From assembly GCA_946186335.1 (NCBI GenBank), contig CAMHMW010000009.1:1-26906 (forward strand): a DNA stretch of 26,906 bases, in the 5' to 3' direction. How positions within the stretch are numbered: position 1 is the first letter of the stretch; the number at the start of each line of letters is the position of its first letter. Origin of the DNA: an uncultured Candidatus Melainabacteria bacterium (lineage in GTDB: Bacteria; Cyanobacteriota; Vampirovibrionia; Gastranaerophilales; Gastranaerophilaceae). A program made the translations under genes and the position numbers. Below, in pieces: positions 15,001 through 21,623 of this stretch. Under the pieces are notes generated by a model. That model saw only the letters and a program-made list of their open reading frames with translations, had not been told where the DNA came from and did not search any database.

Positions 15001-16446
15001 TTTTAATTGCTCAATAGTAATATTTTCTTTCTTTGATATTCCGATAAGAACCATTGCCCGTATAAGAATTTGTTGCTTTTCCTTAGCAGAATCTCCGGTA
15101 ATACCCTCTTTTGCCATTTCCATAATATCCTGCATGGTTTTTGCAAGATACTGCTTTTGCTCCTCAGGTGACATTTTTTCGTATTCTTTGTTCCCTTTAA
15201 GTGCCATCTTTGCAAGTATTTGCATCTGTTCTTCAGGTGTCTTTTTTAAGAAACCTGACTCCATGACTTTTTTCGCAATTTTAACAATATCAACATCGTC
15301 TTCTTTTTTGTCACCGGAAACCTGGGCATCATATTTTTCTAACAGCTCCGCTTCTGTTTTAGTTAAACTGTTTGGGTTAGTTTTTGCTTTTACTTTTATC
15401 TCTGCAATGATTTCATCAAAATTATCACCAAGGCCTGTTTGTTCAGCAAGAATCTCAAGTTCTGATTTATCAACAGTGCCGCCAACAGGTTTCGTTGCAT
15501 CGGGATTTGCAGATATGTATTCCCTGACTGATGACTGAATTTCATCTGCTTGTTGAGGGATTGGAATAATATCACTAACTACTCCTGACTTATGTAAATA
15601 TTCGGCAATTGCTTTTATTTCATCAGGAGATGCATTCTTCATAAATTCTTCAAGTTTTGCCTTAATATCATCCGAATTGATATTATCAGCAGTTATTTCA
15701 ACATCACCTAGTTTTTCTTTTATTAATTGTTCGGCATCAACCTGAGTACTTGAATCCTGCTGTGGAGCATCAGTCTGAGCCGCAGTAATTTCTTTTTGTA
15801 ATGCTGCTATAACATCAGGTTTATTTTCCCTGAAATTGTCCAGCATTTTTTTCATTTCAGCATCAGACATTTTATCCAGTTCTAAATCGGGATATTTTTC
15901 TTTTAGTTTATTGGCAAGCTGCTTTTCTTCATCATTCAATACAATAGTTTGTTCGGTTGGTTTAGATTGAACCGGCTCTGCATATTGCATTTGCCCGTCA
16001 ACAACGGAAAGCCCTGTCAAATTTAGCGTTGAACCGGTTTTGTTAAAGAATTTATCACGACATTCTTCAACACTGTTGCAACCGTTAGCTTTTGCAATAA
16101 GATTCATTGCATCCATAATTTGACCGTTTGTTGGTCTTGATATTCCTGAATCAATAAGCATTTGTTTTGCAACAGCCCAGAGGGTATCTCCTTTTTTAAC
16201 AGTATATGATTTTTCTTCCTGTGGTTGTGGCTGAACAGCTGTCTGCTCCTGTGTTCTTGTACCGCCCCCCGTCATATCAATAGGTTGAGAAGCCGCTGTT
16301 TTCGGTACTTCTTTTTGACTTCCGGCAGCAGTCATATCAATAGGTTGAGAAGCCGCAGGCTTAGTTTCGGCCACCGGTTGCGGGGTCGTGGTAGCAGGTG
16401 GTGTCACACCTTGTTGTTGCCTTAGTTTATCTACATTTGGAGCCAT
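12013..16446 (-). CDS. Giant LysM-domain protein with low-complexity regions
   Basis: This is a 1477-aa protein. After a Pro/Thr/Gln-rich N-terminus carrying the repeat AASQPIDMT twice (31-39 and 51-59), a LysM domain (about 79-148; SYTVKKGDTLWAVAKQM) predicts peptidoglycan or chitin-like glycan binding. Residues about 160-960 are acidic and helix-rich, with several 'SPxExxAxxxxLhxSG' units that suggest helical repeats. Residues about 980-1095 are Gln/Ala/Ser/Thr low complexity, including a run of Ser/Thr. A second helical region and a basic tail (FKGTRIKKKYKPGG) follow. No signal peptide is seen, which is odd for a wall-binding protein. Cargo of a dedicated secretion system or an internal scaffold role are both possible. 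It ends 1 nt from the convergent porin gene. The Shine-Dalgarno sequence is weak. Confidence 0.8.
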   Translation of the reverse strand: MAPNVDKLRQQQGVTPPATTTPQPVAETKPAASQPIDMTAAGSQKEVPKTAASQPIDMTGGGTRTQEQTAVQPQPQEEKSYTVKKGDTLWAVAKQMLIDSGISRPTNGQIMDAMNLIAKANGCNSVEECRDKFFNKTGSTLNLTGLSVVDGQMQYAEPVQSKPTEQTIVLNDEEKQLANKLKEKYPDLELDKMSDAEMKKMLDNFRENKPDVIAALQKEITAAQTDAPQQDSSTQVDAEQLIKEKLGDVEITADNINSDDIKAKLEEFMKNASPDEIKAIAEYLHKSGVVSDIIPIPQQADEIQSSVREYISANPDATKPVGGTVDKSELEILAEQTGLGDNFDEIIAEIKVKAKTNPNSLTKTEAELLEKYDAQVSGDKKEDDVDIVKIAKKVMESGFLKKTPEEQMQILAKMALKGNKEYEKMSPEEQKQYLAKTMQDIMEMAKEGITGDSAKEKQQILIRAMVLIGISKKENITIEQLKQMPSAQRDEKLQNAENKVLNATIKVMSQELGDMSNLSYVERVDKYADAILNLTDSEYGKITDSKKKEEYRNKKIEEYAAQMGIDLSDPNTKKAAYTRFAITLERIINKAANAPKGKEISIAQEIRNYNNSSIYEKNKDLIAYIQSIPENQRTKEQKLILDQLELENSLLKGLPDNATCGDVLKNIEDRLNNPQKYDLSDIDIKRLEGLKKCLERQIEVSGGNRDIKFDTFLTNKDRLNIDGRNVKNDQEAADVALGGVNKDNYRSEKMRVKINKFIEHASPAELMAMREKLLHSGLSESEVDEILNNRIDKANWARIMSRVDSPEQMNAMFGISNILSTETTDVTKNTANAVSGWEGLNTRAAMSSYTVTLSESPEVLESLYTGAYQNLSNEDIVAFTTDAGKSDKMSDAGRANVYKTAVTAAPDDNTKLYMGRELSSRTDNAAALEGLAAASDSIQDQGIRSQYNSHVETAASNLPPTEQAKVKTAMQTGQISQETLSKTSTSSSSAKSQAQQTSQNSNTQTTTNPTSQRQGSAQAQGTAQNTQAAQAQQNQARAAAQQAAAQQAAQLRQQAATNPMTFGSSSTVSGSSSVSSSSTTSTSSTSSTSSYDDADSVVGYTKAEAQAIAQADEEKRLELMQKVQELKTDIDNSIEEWEARHRKLTTEEGDVITAGAAIDAAIEAINSSAYTPSEKEELKSRIIKATSIDEIYEILVSKSVDIVHVKDKILDLLSTSGSGTSVRNVVAEVIGDDTVVKELFLSTSSTSVKKELLNLMSPDTVVELLASKQISNIADVDHKILRTFLEKNIYSMSNTEFNEYLKHLPLDDRMALVEMRNNARGITAKMNVPAGEAHSADMPSPVSQDEELPPASGQNSPLGKGEMSRTLADGSVITRQGSGFGAVSDTDFDTYQVLSPDEVKRQQGAPIGMDDEILTVGSAEWNMKYNRNNVQTTAFTLNAMDENDEDDGIGNIMSTKGNFKGTRIKKKYKPGGFNAMG
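16271..16356 (-). repeat. Direct repeat in the LysM gene (26 nt, 60-nt period)
   Basis: An identical 26-nt unit occurs at 16271-16296 and 16331-16356. It encodes the duplicated AASQPIDMT peptide plus one flanking codon. The lack of silent changes between copies points to a recent internal duplication or ongoing gene conversion. Confidence 0.9.
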
Positions 16447-16486
16447 AGTACTTCTCGAATATTATTCACATAAATCATGAAAAACC

Positions 16487-16517
16487 TGTCAATTTCCGAT
16501 ATTTCATATAATTGACA
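16487..16517. promoter_or_regulatory. Inverted repeat upstream of the LysM gene
   Basis: TGTCAATT (16487-16494) and AATTGACA (16510-16517) form a perfect 8-bp inverted repeat with a 15-nt centre, between the 250-aa gene and the LysM gene. The arm nearer the LysM gene contains TTGACA on the minus strand, which could be a -35 box, but no -10 box stands at standard spacing. A regulator-binding site is possible but unproven. Confidence 0.35.
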
Positions 16518-16538
16518 AAATTTTACATTTCTTAAAAG

Positions 16539-17291
16539 TTAATACACCTGGGGGGACATTACTTTTGGATTAGTTGTTTCTCTATATATAATACTTGTTT
16601 TATTATTCCATTTTGTATCACCGGTCATCAAATCTATCAATAATTGAGCCGACTCGTCATCCAGTTTTACTTCTCTTTCCATAACATTATCTGGGTGCAT
16701 TGTTTTATTATTTGGCTTATATATGTTTTCACGTATTTTTATACCCAGGTAATCATTACTGCCGCCAAGATTATGATAAATAAGTTCTTCAACTTCCGGA
16801 GGCTTATGGTTAATATTATTATCTTTCCATGAATGTTTTACATAATAAACTTCAAGAACATCATTTGCTCCGCCCTGTCTTAAAAGTTTTGTCAGAACGA
16901 TATTTGCCTTTGCACCATTGCCAATAGCAGGTTTTATTTGTTGAACCTTTAAATCACTAAAATACGCAACTCCAAGCGGATATGACTGCTGGGTTTCGTT
17001 AACTCCGGGGAAGGCTGCGGTCATTTCATCAGGCTCCTGCATCGGAATATTTGCCAAGACTTCCGTCAGTTGTTCAGAATTTATCGGATATGCCTTTGCT
17101 GCACTGTCACCATTCAGCATAGCAGGTGTCATCGCAAGCAGAACAACAACAGGAACTCTTTTCATATTATTTCCCGAATGTCTGCCCTGTACCTGCTCCG
17201 GTGTGTTATCGTGTGTTTTTTTTCTCGCACCGAAAGTAGTATTATATCTGTGTGTGCTTAGTTCTGCCCCACTAATCGCCATTACCGCCAT
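16539..17291 (-). CDS. Exported protein of unknown function with N-terminal extension
   Basis: This 250-aa protein is not recognised. Two candidate starts exist. The first, MAVMAISGAEL at 17291, has an excellent Shine-Dalgarno sequence (AGGAG, 6 nt). The second, M43 at 17165, starts a textbook signal peptide (MKRVPVVVLLAMTPAML, ending in SAAKA before Y). The first is preferred because of its Shine-Dalgarno sequence, which gives a roughly 42-aa polar leader before the hydrophobic export segment. That leader contains YNTTFGARK, like the FGA leader of the 7302 gene product. The mature part is mixed alpha/beta and has no motif that I can assign. It lies between the 368-aa gene and the LysM gene, with its own promoter. 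Confidence 0.75.
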   Translation of the reverse strand: MAVMAISGAELSTHRYNTTFGARKKTHDNTPEQVQGRHSGNNMKRVPVVVLLAMTPAMLNGDSAAKAYPINSEQLTEVLANIPMQEPDEMTAAFPGVNETQQSYPLGVAYFSDLKVQQIKPAIGNGAKANIVLTKLLRQGGANDVLEVYYVKHSWKDNNINHKPPEVEELIYHNLGGSNDYLGIKIRENIYKPNNKTMHPDNVMEREVKLDDESAQLLIDLMTGDTKWNNKTSIIYRETTNPKVMSPQVY

Positions 17292-17367
17292 ATTCTGCTC
17301 CTATGTTTTCGGTTCTTAACCCCTGACAAGAGATATATTACTGTCTTTAACCGATTTCTAACCCCGA

Positions 17368-17387
17368 ATACATCCTTTTGGATATAC
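17368..17387 (-). promoter_or_regulatory. Hairpin in the leader of the 250-aa gene
   Basis: GTATATCC-AAAA-GGATGTAT on the minus strand forms an 8-bp stem with G-U pairs and an AAAA tetraloop within the predicted 105-nt 5' leader. It is not followed by a U-run, so it is not a terminator. Role unknown. Confidence 0.35.
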
Positions 17388-17402
17388 CCTTAACTCGCCT
17401 AC

Positions 17403-17431
17403 ATTATATCAATTTTTGCAAATTTTGTAAA
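17403..17431 (-). promoter_or_regulatory. Promoter of the 250-aa gene
   Basis: On the minus strand TTTACA (17431-17426), a 17-nt spacer and a perfect TATAAT (17408-17403) form the best sigma-70-type promoter in the window. The predicted start near 17396 gives a leader of about 105 nt before the AGGAG Shine-Dalgarno sequence. Confidence 0.75.
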
Positions 17432-17483
17432 GTTGATTTATTTTTTAAACCGTAAACAGAAAATTTTTTGCTACTTTTGCAAT

Positions 17484-17504
17484 AAAAAATCAACCGAATG
17501 ATTT
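17484..17504 (-). terminator. Probable terminator of the 368-aa gene
   Basis: On the minus strand AAATCA-TTCGGT-TGATTT forms a 6-bp AU-rich stem followed by more U residues. It overlaps the stop codon region of the 368-aa gene. The stem is weak. It precedes the independent promoter at 17403-17431, which fits the idea that a transcript ends here. Confidence 0.4.
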
Positions 17505-18609
17505 ATGCGGTTTTGTTATCTATATCAATAATGTGTTTGATAATTGCGTGAGCCATTAAAAGCAGATACGGATTTATTTCGGTCGTCTGATTCATATTGA
17601 TATTTGCAGATTGTTTTACATTTTCCTGCGGTTTTATCCCTTTATCCGTCTGGAACGACATAACAGAATCCATTGAATAATGTTTCTGTTCACCCGTAAT
17701 TCTGTCCTGCAAATCATCTTTCGGGAAATTTTCGGCACATTCTATAACCACCTGAACAGAGTTTGAAGATTCCAAAAACAAGGTTGCTTTCACATTCCCA
17801 AAATGTATTGTGGTAACCGTTATAACAAGAATACTGTCACTTTCGCCATGTTCTTCACTCTGCTGAATCTCAATATCAAAATCAACTCCTTCTTCTAACG
17901 GCAGCCACGGAAGATACAACAACATCAACAGTTTTAACGTCTTTTGAGGATTGTTTTCAGATGCAATTGCAACACTTGCATTAATAAATTTTGCCATCTC
18001 TTTTAACTGTGAAAGGTCTGTCACCCCTGCTTTTGAAGCCTCTGTCATCTGCATAATAAGTTTTGTAATTGCCTCTTTCCCGTTTTTTTGAAACATCAGA
18101 GCAACCTGATTTAGATTTATCATTCCGTTTGAGAGTATATCAAGGTTTTTTAGCGCACCCTGAACCTGACTTGCAAGTTGAACATTAACCATTTCTTTTG
18201 CCGCTGACGGTTCCAAACCCTGCAACTGTGCAAGAATTTGAGCCTGCATTTGTGAAAGATTGGCTCTTTGTGCTGCCATTTGGTTGGAAAACATCTGATT
18301 AAACTGAGCCTGATTCATCCCCCGCTGAATCATATAGACAAATTCGTTTGCATTTCGTGGAAATGCCATAATATCTTTTGCAAAAACCGCCTGACCCTGC
18401 GGAGTATTCGCAGGCATTGAAGTCGGAATATTTTGAGTTACGGTCGCGGGTGTCGGAACATTTGCAGGCTTTGGCGCAGCCTGAGCAGGATTTGGGGCAG
18501 CAGGCTGAGGCTGAACCTGCGGCTGCTGCGCTGCTTTTGCCGCCGATGCCTGACTGTTATAGTTCTGACCAAAACCGTTTAAAAATCGTTTTATATCAAT
18601 TCCTGCCAT
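17503..18609 (-). CDS. Unknown protein with possible FliK-C-like tail
   Basis: This 368-aa protein is not firmly identified. The N-terminus (MAGIDIKRFLNGFGQNYN) is followed by an Ala/Pro/Gln linker (about 22-72), then a Gln/Met/Leu-rich helical region (about 75-215). The C-terminal part (about 225-300) has LYLPWLPLEEG followed by alternating beta strands with an 'HFGNVKATLFLE' segment. That layout resembles the C-terminal domain of flagellar hook-length control (FliK-like) proteins of Firmicutes, which also have a low-complexity N-terminus. No other flagellar gene is visible, so the assignment is tentative. It follows the GNAT gene by 31 nt, but a leaderless-type promoter spans the gap. Confidence 0.7.
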   Translation of the reverse strand: MAGIDIKRFLNGFGQNYNSQASAAKAAQQPQVQPQPAAPNPAQAAPKPANVPTPATVTQNIPTSMPANTPQGQAVFAKDIMAFPRNANEFVYMIQRGMNQAQFNQMFSNQMAAQRANLSQMQAQILAQLQGLEPSAAKEMVNVQLASQVQGALKNLDILSNGMINLNQVALMFQKNGKEAITKLIMQMTEASKAGVTDLSQLKEMAKFINASVAIASENNPQKTLKLLMLLYLPWLPLEEGVDFDIEIQQSEEHGESDSILVITVTTIHFGNVKATLFLESSNSVQVVIECAENFPKDDLQDRITGEQKHYSMDSVMSFQTDKGIKPQENVKQSANINMNQTTEINPYLLLMAHAIIKHIIDIDNKTA

Positions 18610-18615
18610 ACACTT

Positions 18616-18644
18616 ACTTTAATGGATTTTAAGCGTTTGGTCAA
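18616..18644 (-). promoter_or_regulatory. Leaderless-type promoter of the 368-aa gene
   Basis: On the minus strand TTGACC (18644-18639), a 17-nt spacer and TAAAGT (18621-18616) are followed by 6 nt and the ATG at 18609. The -35 box overlaps the GNAT stop codon. No Shine-Dalgarno sequence is present. Confidence 0.55.
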
Positions 18645-19615
18645 GATATCGGCAGATATGACTGCGGATAACTGTAATCTTCCAAAAATCCGAGGTTTTT
18701 ATATAATCTCAAAGCCTGAAGATTATTCGTTTCGGTTGTAGTATTAATTTCGGTAATCGGAGCGCCGTAGCGTTCAACCGCCTTAATTACATAATCCATT
18801 GAATGTTTAAGCATTATTGTTGACAAACCTTTGCCCTGATGCTCCTCTAAAATTCCGACTATCGGAATATTTACAATAGAACCGCCAGTCAGATTCATAA
18901 ACGCAAAACCTACGGCTTTCCCCTCATAAAGCAAAATACTTGTGGAATTTGGCATAAATTCCGCATAAACATTGTTTACGATTTTATCAATAATATCACG
19001 TGTTCCGGAAAGAGTCGTAAATCTCGGGTCAAACAGGGCATCCGAACTTTCCTTAAACGCTTCATGCACAACTCTTACGGCATCTTCAAAATATGAATGA
19101 CTCCACGGAATAACATCATATCCCTCGGGTAATCTTACCATTCTTGCCCTGTCAAAAATTTCACGTGATGCGGGTTTGGTAAACAAAAATCTCAAAACTT
19201 CTATTCCGACAAATTTAAACCCTAACCTTGCTATTACACTGATTAAATTCTTTTGTTCCCCTAACATCGGATAGCAAACAATTTTTTCCCTGCGCAGGGT
19301 TGTTGTCACATCAATAAACTTCTCGAGCAGTTCTTTCGCCATTTCTCCGAAATGTTCTTTTGATTTGCTGTGGATAATATTCAGTTCAACTGCTTCAGAA
19401 ATTGCGGTTGTATATACCAAAAATGCTTCAATCTTATCGTTTTCGTACAACACAACACATTTTATAAGGTCTTTGTCAAGCGCCTCCAAAAAGCCGTCAA
19501 AGTCAAGCGGTTCAAGTTCAAAATTATATTCACCCGCTGCTTTGCTCCTAAAATCTTCATATATTTCTTCAAAATTATCGTAATCATCTGCCGTTAAAAG
19601 TTTTGTAATATACAT
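18641..19615 (-). CDS. GNAT family N-acetyltransferase (tandem GNAT fold)
   Basis: This 324-aa protein has a C-terminal GNAT domain (about 165-318). Its acetyl-CoA loop is at EEHQGKGLSTIML (Q260-G-K-G263), and the end of the fold, NLQALRLYKNLGF, is very typical. The first 150 residues also look like a degenerate GNAT domain (an EAFLVY strand, IARLGFKFVG near the end), giving the tandem arrangement seen in some acyltransferases. The acceptor substrate is unknown. It starts 11 nt after ribBA, with AAGGA overlapping the ribBA stop region, so it is probably co-transcribed with riboflavin genes. Confidence 0.85.
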   Translation of the reverse strand: MYITKLLTADDYDNFEEIYEDFRSKAAGEYNFELEPLDFDGFLEALDKDLIKCVVLYENDKIEAFLVYTTAISEAVELNIIHSKSKEHFGEMAKELLEKFIDVTTTLRREKIVCYPMLGEQKNLISVIARLGFKFVGIEVLRFLFTKPASREIFDRARMVRLPEGYDVIPWSHSYFEDAVRVVHEAFKESSDALFDPRFTTLSGTRDIIDKIVNNVYAEFMPNSTSILLYEGKAVGFAFMNLTGGSIVNIPIVGILEEHQGKGLSTIMLKHSMDYVIKAVERYGAPITEINTTTETNNLQALRLYKNLGFLEDYSYPQSYLPIS

Positions 19616-19626
19616 TCATCAATTCC

Positions 19627-20838
19627 TTATAAATAGTGGTGCATTTTCTCTTTTTTGGTATCCATATATCTTTGGTTGTAGGGAGTAATTTCCGAGGGGA
19701 CCTTCACAAGTTCGTTAACCTTCAGCCCGTAACCTTCAAGCCCTTTAATCTTTTTCGGATTATTTGAAATCAGATTAAAAGTCGTATAACCCAAATCAAC
19801 AAGTATCTGAGCTCCCGTTCCGTAATCTCTTAAATCGGATTTAAACCCGAGTGAAATATTTGCTTCAACGGTATCCTGACCCTGCTCCTGTAATTTGTAC
19901 GCTTTAATTTTATTACACAAACCGATACCTCTGCCCTCATGATCCGTCAGATACACAAGTGCGCCTTTTCCGTATTCGTCAATATATCTCAGGGCGTTGT
20001 GCAATTGCGAATTGCAGTCGCATTTTAAACTGTGGAAAACATCTCCCGTCAGACACATACTGTGAACCCGAACGACAGGAATTTTATCCGAGCCGTCATC
20101 TTTTACAAGTGCGACATGTTCTGTGCCGTTGATTTCGTTTTTATATGCGTACAAATTAAAATCACCGTACGCTGTCGGCAAAAAGGTTTCTGCCTCTCTT
20201 GTAACAAGTTTTTCGGATTTTAGTCTGTATGCAATTAACTGAGCAACAGAAATAAATTTTAACCCATGTTCATCCGCAAATTTTCTCAAATCATCACGTC
20301 TTGCCATGTGGCCGTCAGGTGCCATAACTTCACACATAACACCGGCAGGTCTGTGACCGCAGATTTTTGCCAAATCAACAACGGTTTCTGTGTGACCTGT
20401 TCTTTCCAAAACTCCGCCCTTTCTTGCAACACATGGGAACAAATGCCCCGGACGGCGCAAATCTGACGGAACAGCATCGGGTGCAACAGCAACTTCTACC
20501 GTCTTTGCTCTGTCATAAGCGGAAATACCCGTTGTAACTCCGTATTTTTCATCAGCATCAATACTTATTGTAAATGCCGTTTTCATTCCTTCGGTATTTT
20601 GTTCAACCATTTGAGGCAGGTCAAGTTGCTGCGCAATTTCAGGGGAAATCGCCAGACAAATCAACCCTCTGACTTCTGTTGCCAGAAAATTGATGATTTC
20701 AGGGGTTACTTTCTGAGCGGAAACGATTACATCACCCTCATTTTCCCTGTCCTCATCATCCGCAACAATAATGGGTTTGCCTGCTGCGTAATCTTTTATG
20801 GCTTCTTCTATATCGTCAAATCTGAATATTTTTTCCAT
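19627..20838 (-). CDS. ribBA: Bifunctional 3,4-DHBP synthase / GTP cyclohydrolase II
   Basis: RibBA makes both precursors of riboflavin: 3,4-dihydroxy-2-butanone-4-phosphate from ribulose-5-phosphate, and the pyrimidine precursor from GTP. At 403 aa it is the usual fused length. The RibB half (1-~200) has DDEDRENEGD (27-36), the acidic Mg2+ site, and RTGHTE (146-151). The RibA half has the zinc cysteines C262, C273 and C275 in HSMCLTGDVFHSLKCDC, plus DHEGRGIGL and LRDYGTGAQIL. In the zinc loop M replaces the usual E before C262, and NSQL replaces the common GPQL. The gene starts in a TAATG overlap with the ribE stop codon, so translation is coupled. Confidence 0.96.
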   Translation of the reverse strand: MEKIFRFDDIEEAIKDYAAGKPIIVADDEDRENEGDVIVSAQKVTPEIINFLATEVRGLICLAISPEIAQQLDLPQMVEQNTEGMKTAFTISIDADEKYGVTTGISAYDRAKTVEVAVAPDAVPSDLRRPGHLFPCVARKGGVLERTGHTETVVDLAKICGHRPAGVMCEVMAPDGHMARRDDLRKFADEHGLKFISVAQLIAYRLKSEKLVTREAETFLPTAYGDFNLYAYKNEINGTEHVALVKDDGSDKIPVVRVHSMCLTGDVFHSLKCDCNSQLHNALRYIDEYGKGALVYLTDHEGRGIGLCNKIKAYKLQEQGQDTVEANISLGFKSDLRDYGTGAQILVDLGYTTFNLISNNPKKIKGLEGYGLKVNELVKVPSEITPYNQRYMDTKKEKMHHYL

Positions 20839-21485
20839 TACACAAATCCGTTCTCTTGTAAAAATTCCATACTGATATCAGTTTTATTATCTCGCACGGA
20901 TAACATTTTTTCAACATATTTACCCAAAATATCCGTTTCAATGTTTACAAAATCTCCCGTTTTTAACTTCGACAGATTTGTATTTTGGTACGTATGCGGA
21001 ATCACGGCAACCGTAAATTTATTATTTTCCGCCTTAGCAACAGTTAAACTTACCCCGTTAACAGCAACAGAGCCCTTATAAACAATATATTTTGAGTTTT
21101 CTGAGGGAATTTCAAAAGTCATATTGCAAAATTCCGAAAGGTTTTCAACGGAAACGAGTTTACCCGCAGAATCAACGTGACCGGATACAATGTGACCGCC
21201 AAGACGGGAATTGAGAGTTAATGCCCGCTCAAGATTAACGACATCACCCGTTTTTAAATCTTTAAAAGTTGTAACAGCAAGAGTTTCAGCGCTAACTTTT
21301 GCTTTAAACGTTCCTGAAAGTGTTGATATTTCGGTAACGGTTTCACAAACTCCGTTTATTGCAATACTGTCCCCGATTTTTGTGTCATCTAAAACGGTTT
21401 TGCAGGAGATTTCTATTTCCGCTCCGTCAGAAATTTTGGCAAAACTTTTTACAAACCCTTTTTCTTCAATAATTCCCGTAAACAT
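20838..21485 (-). CDS. ribE: Riboflavin synthase alpha subunit
   Basis: This enzyme dismutates two 6,7-dimethyl-8-ribityllumazines to riboflavin. The start MFTGIIEEKG (21485) is the invariant family N-terminus and gives 215 aa. The 49-codon upstream extension runs through the promoter and a REP-like palindrome and is rejected. The two internal lumazine-binding repeats are clear: SIAINGVCETVT in repeat 1 and SVAVNGVSLTVA in repeat 2, with GGHIVSGHVD between. It is the first gene of ribE-ribBA-GNAT. No Shine-Dalgarno sequence or leader is predicted, so there is no room for an FMN riboswitch. ribD and ribH are not in the window. Confidence 0.95.
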   Translation of the reverse strand: MFTGIIEEKGFVKSFAKISDGAEIEISCKTVLDDTKIGDSIAINGVCETVTEISTLSGTFKAKVSAETLAVTTFKDLKTGDVVNLERALTLNSRLGGHIVSGHVDSAGKLVSVENLSEFCNMTFEIPSENSKYIVYKGSVAVNGVSLTVAKAENNKFTVAVIPHTYQNTNLSKLKTGDFVNIETDILGKYVEKMLSVRDNKTDISMEFLQENGFV

Positions 21486-21491
21486 AGAATT

Positions 21492-21521
21492 AGTATAGCA
21501 TAAATTTATGCGATGCGTCAA
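21492..21521 (-). promoter_or_regulatory. Leaderless-type promoter of the riboflavin operon
   Basis: On the minus strand TTGACG (21521-21516), an 18-nt spacer and TATACT (21497-21492) are followed by 6 nt and the ribE ATG. Both boxes are near consensus. The -35 box lies within the inverted repeat at 21512-21531. Confidence 0.7.
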
Positions 21522-21531
21522 ACGACGCACC
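21512..21531. repeat. REP-like palindrome overlapping the ribE -35 box
   Basis: GATGCGTC-AAAC-GACGCACC is an 8-nt inverted repeat with one mismatch and a 4-nt loop. Size and style match REP units. It is only about 90 nt from another REP-like palindrome at 21624-21654. Confidence 0.55.
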
Positions 21532-21623
21532 CAGCAAACTATCTTCTCATTGAGGGAGAGTAGAAATATGTGATTTCGGGATGTGGTAATCGTTGAGCAG
21601 ATATACCCAACCTGCAATTTAAT

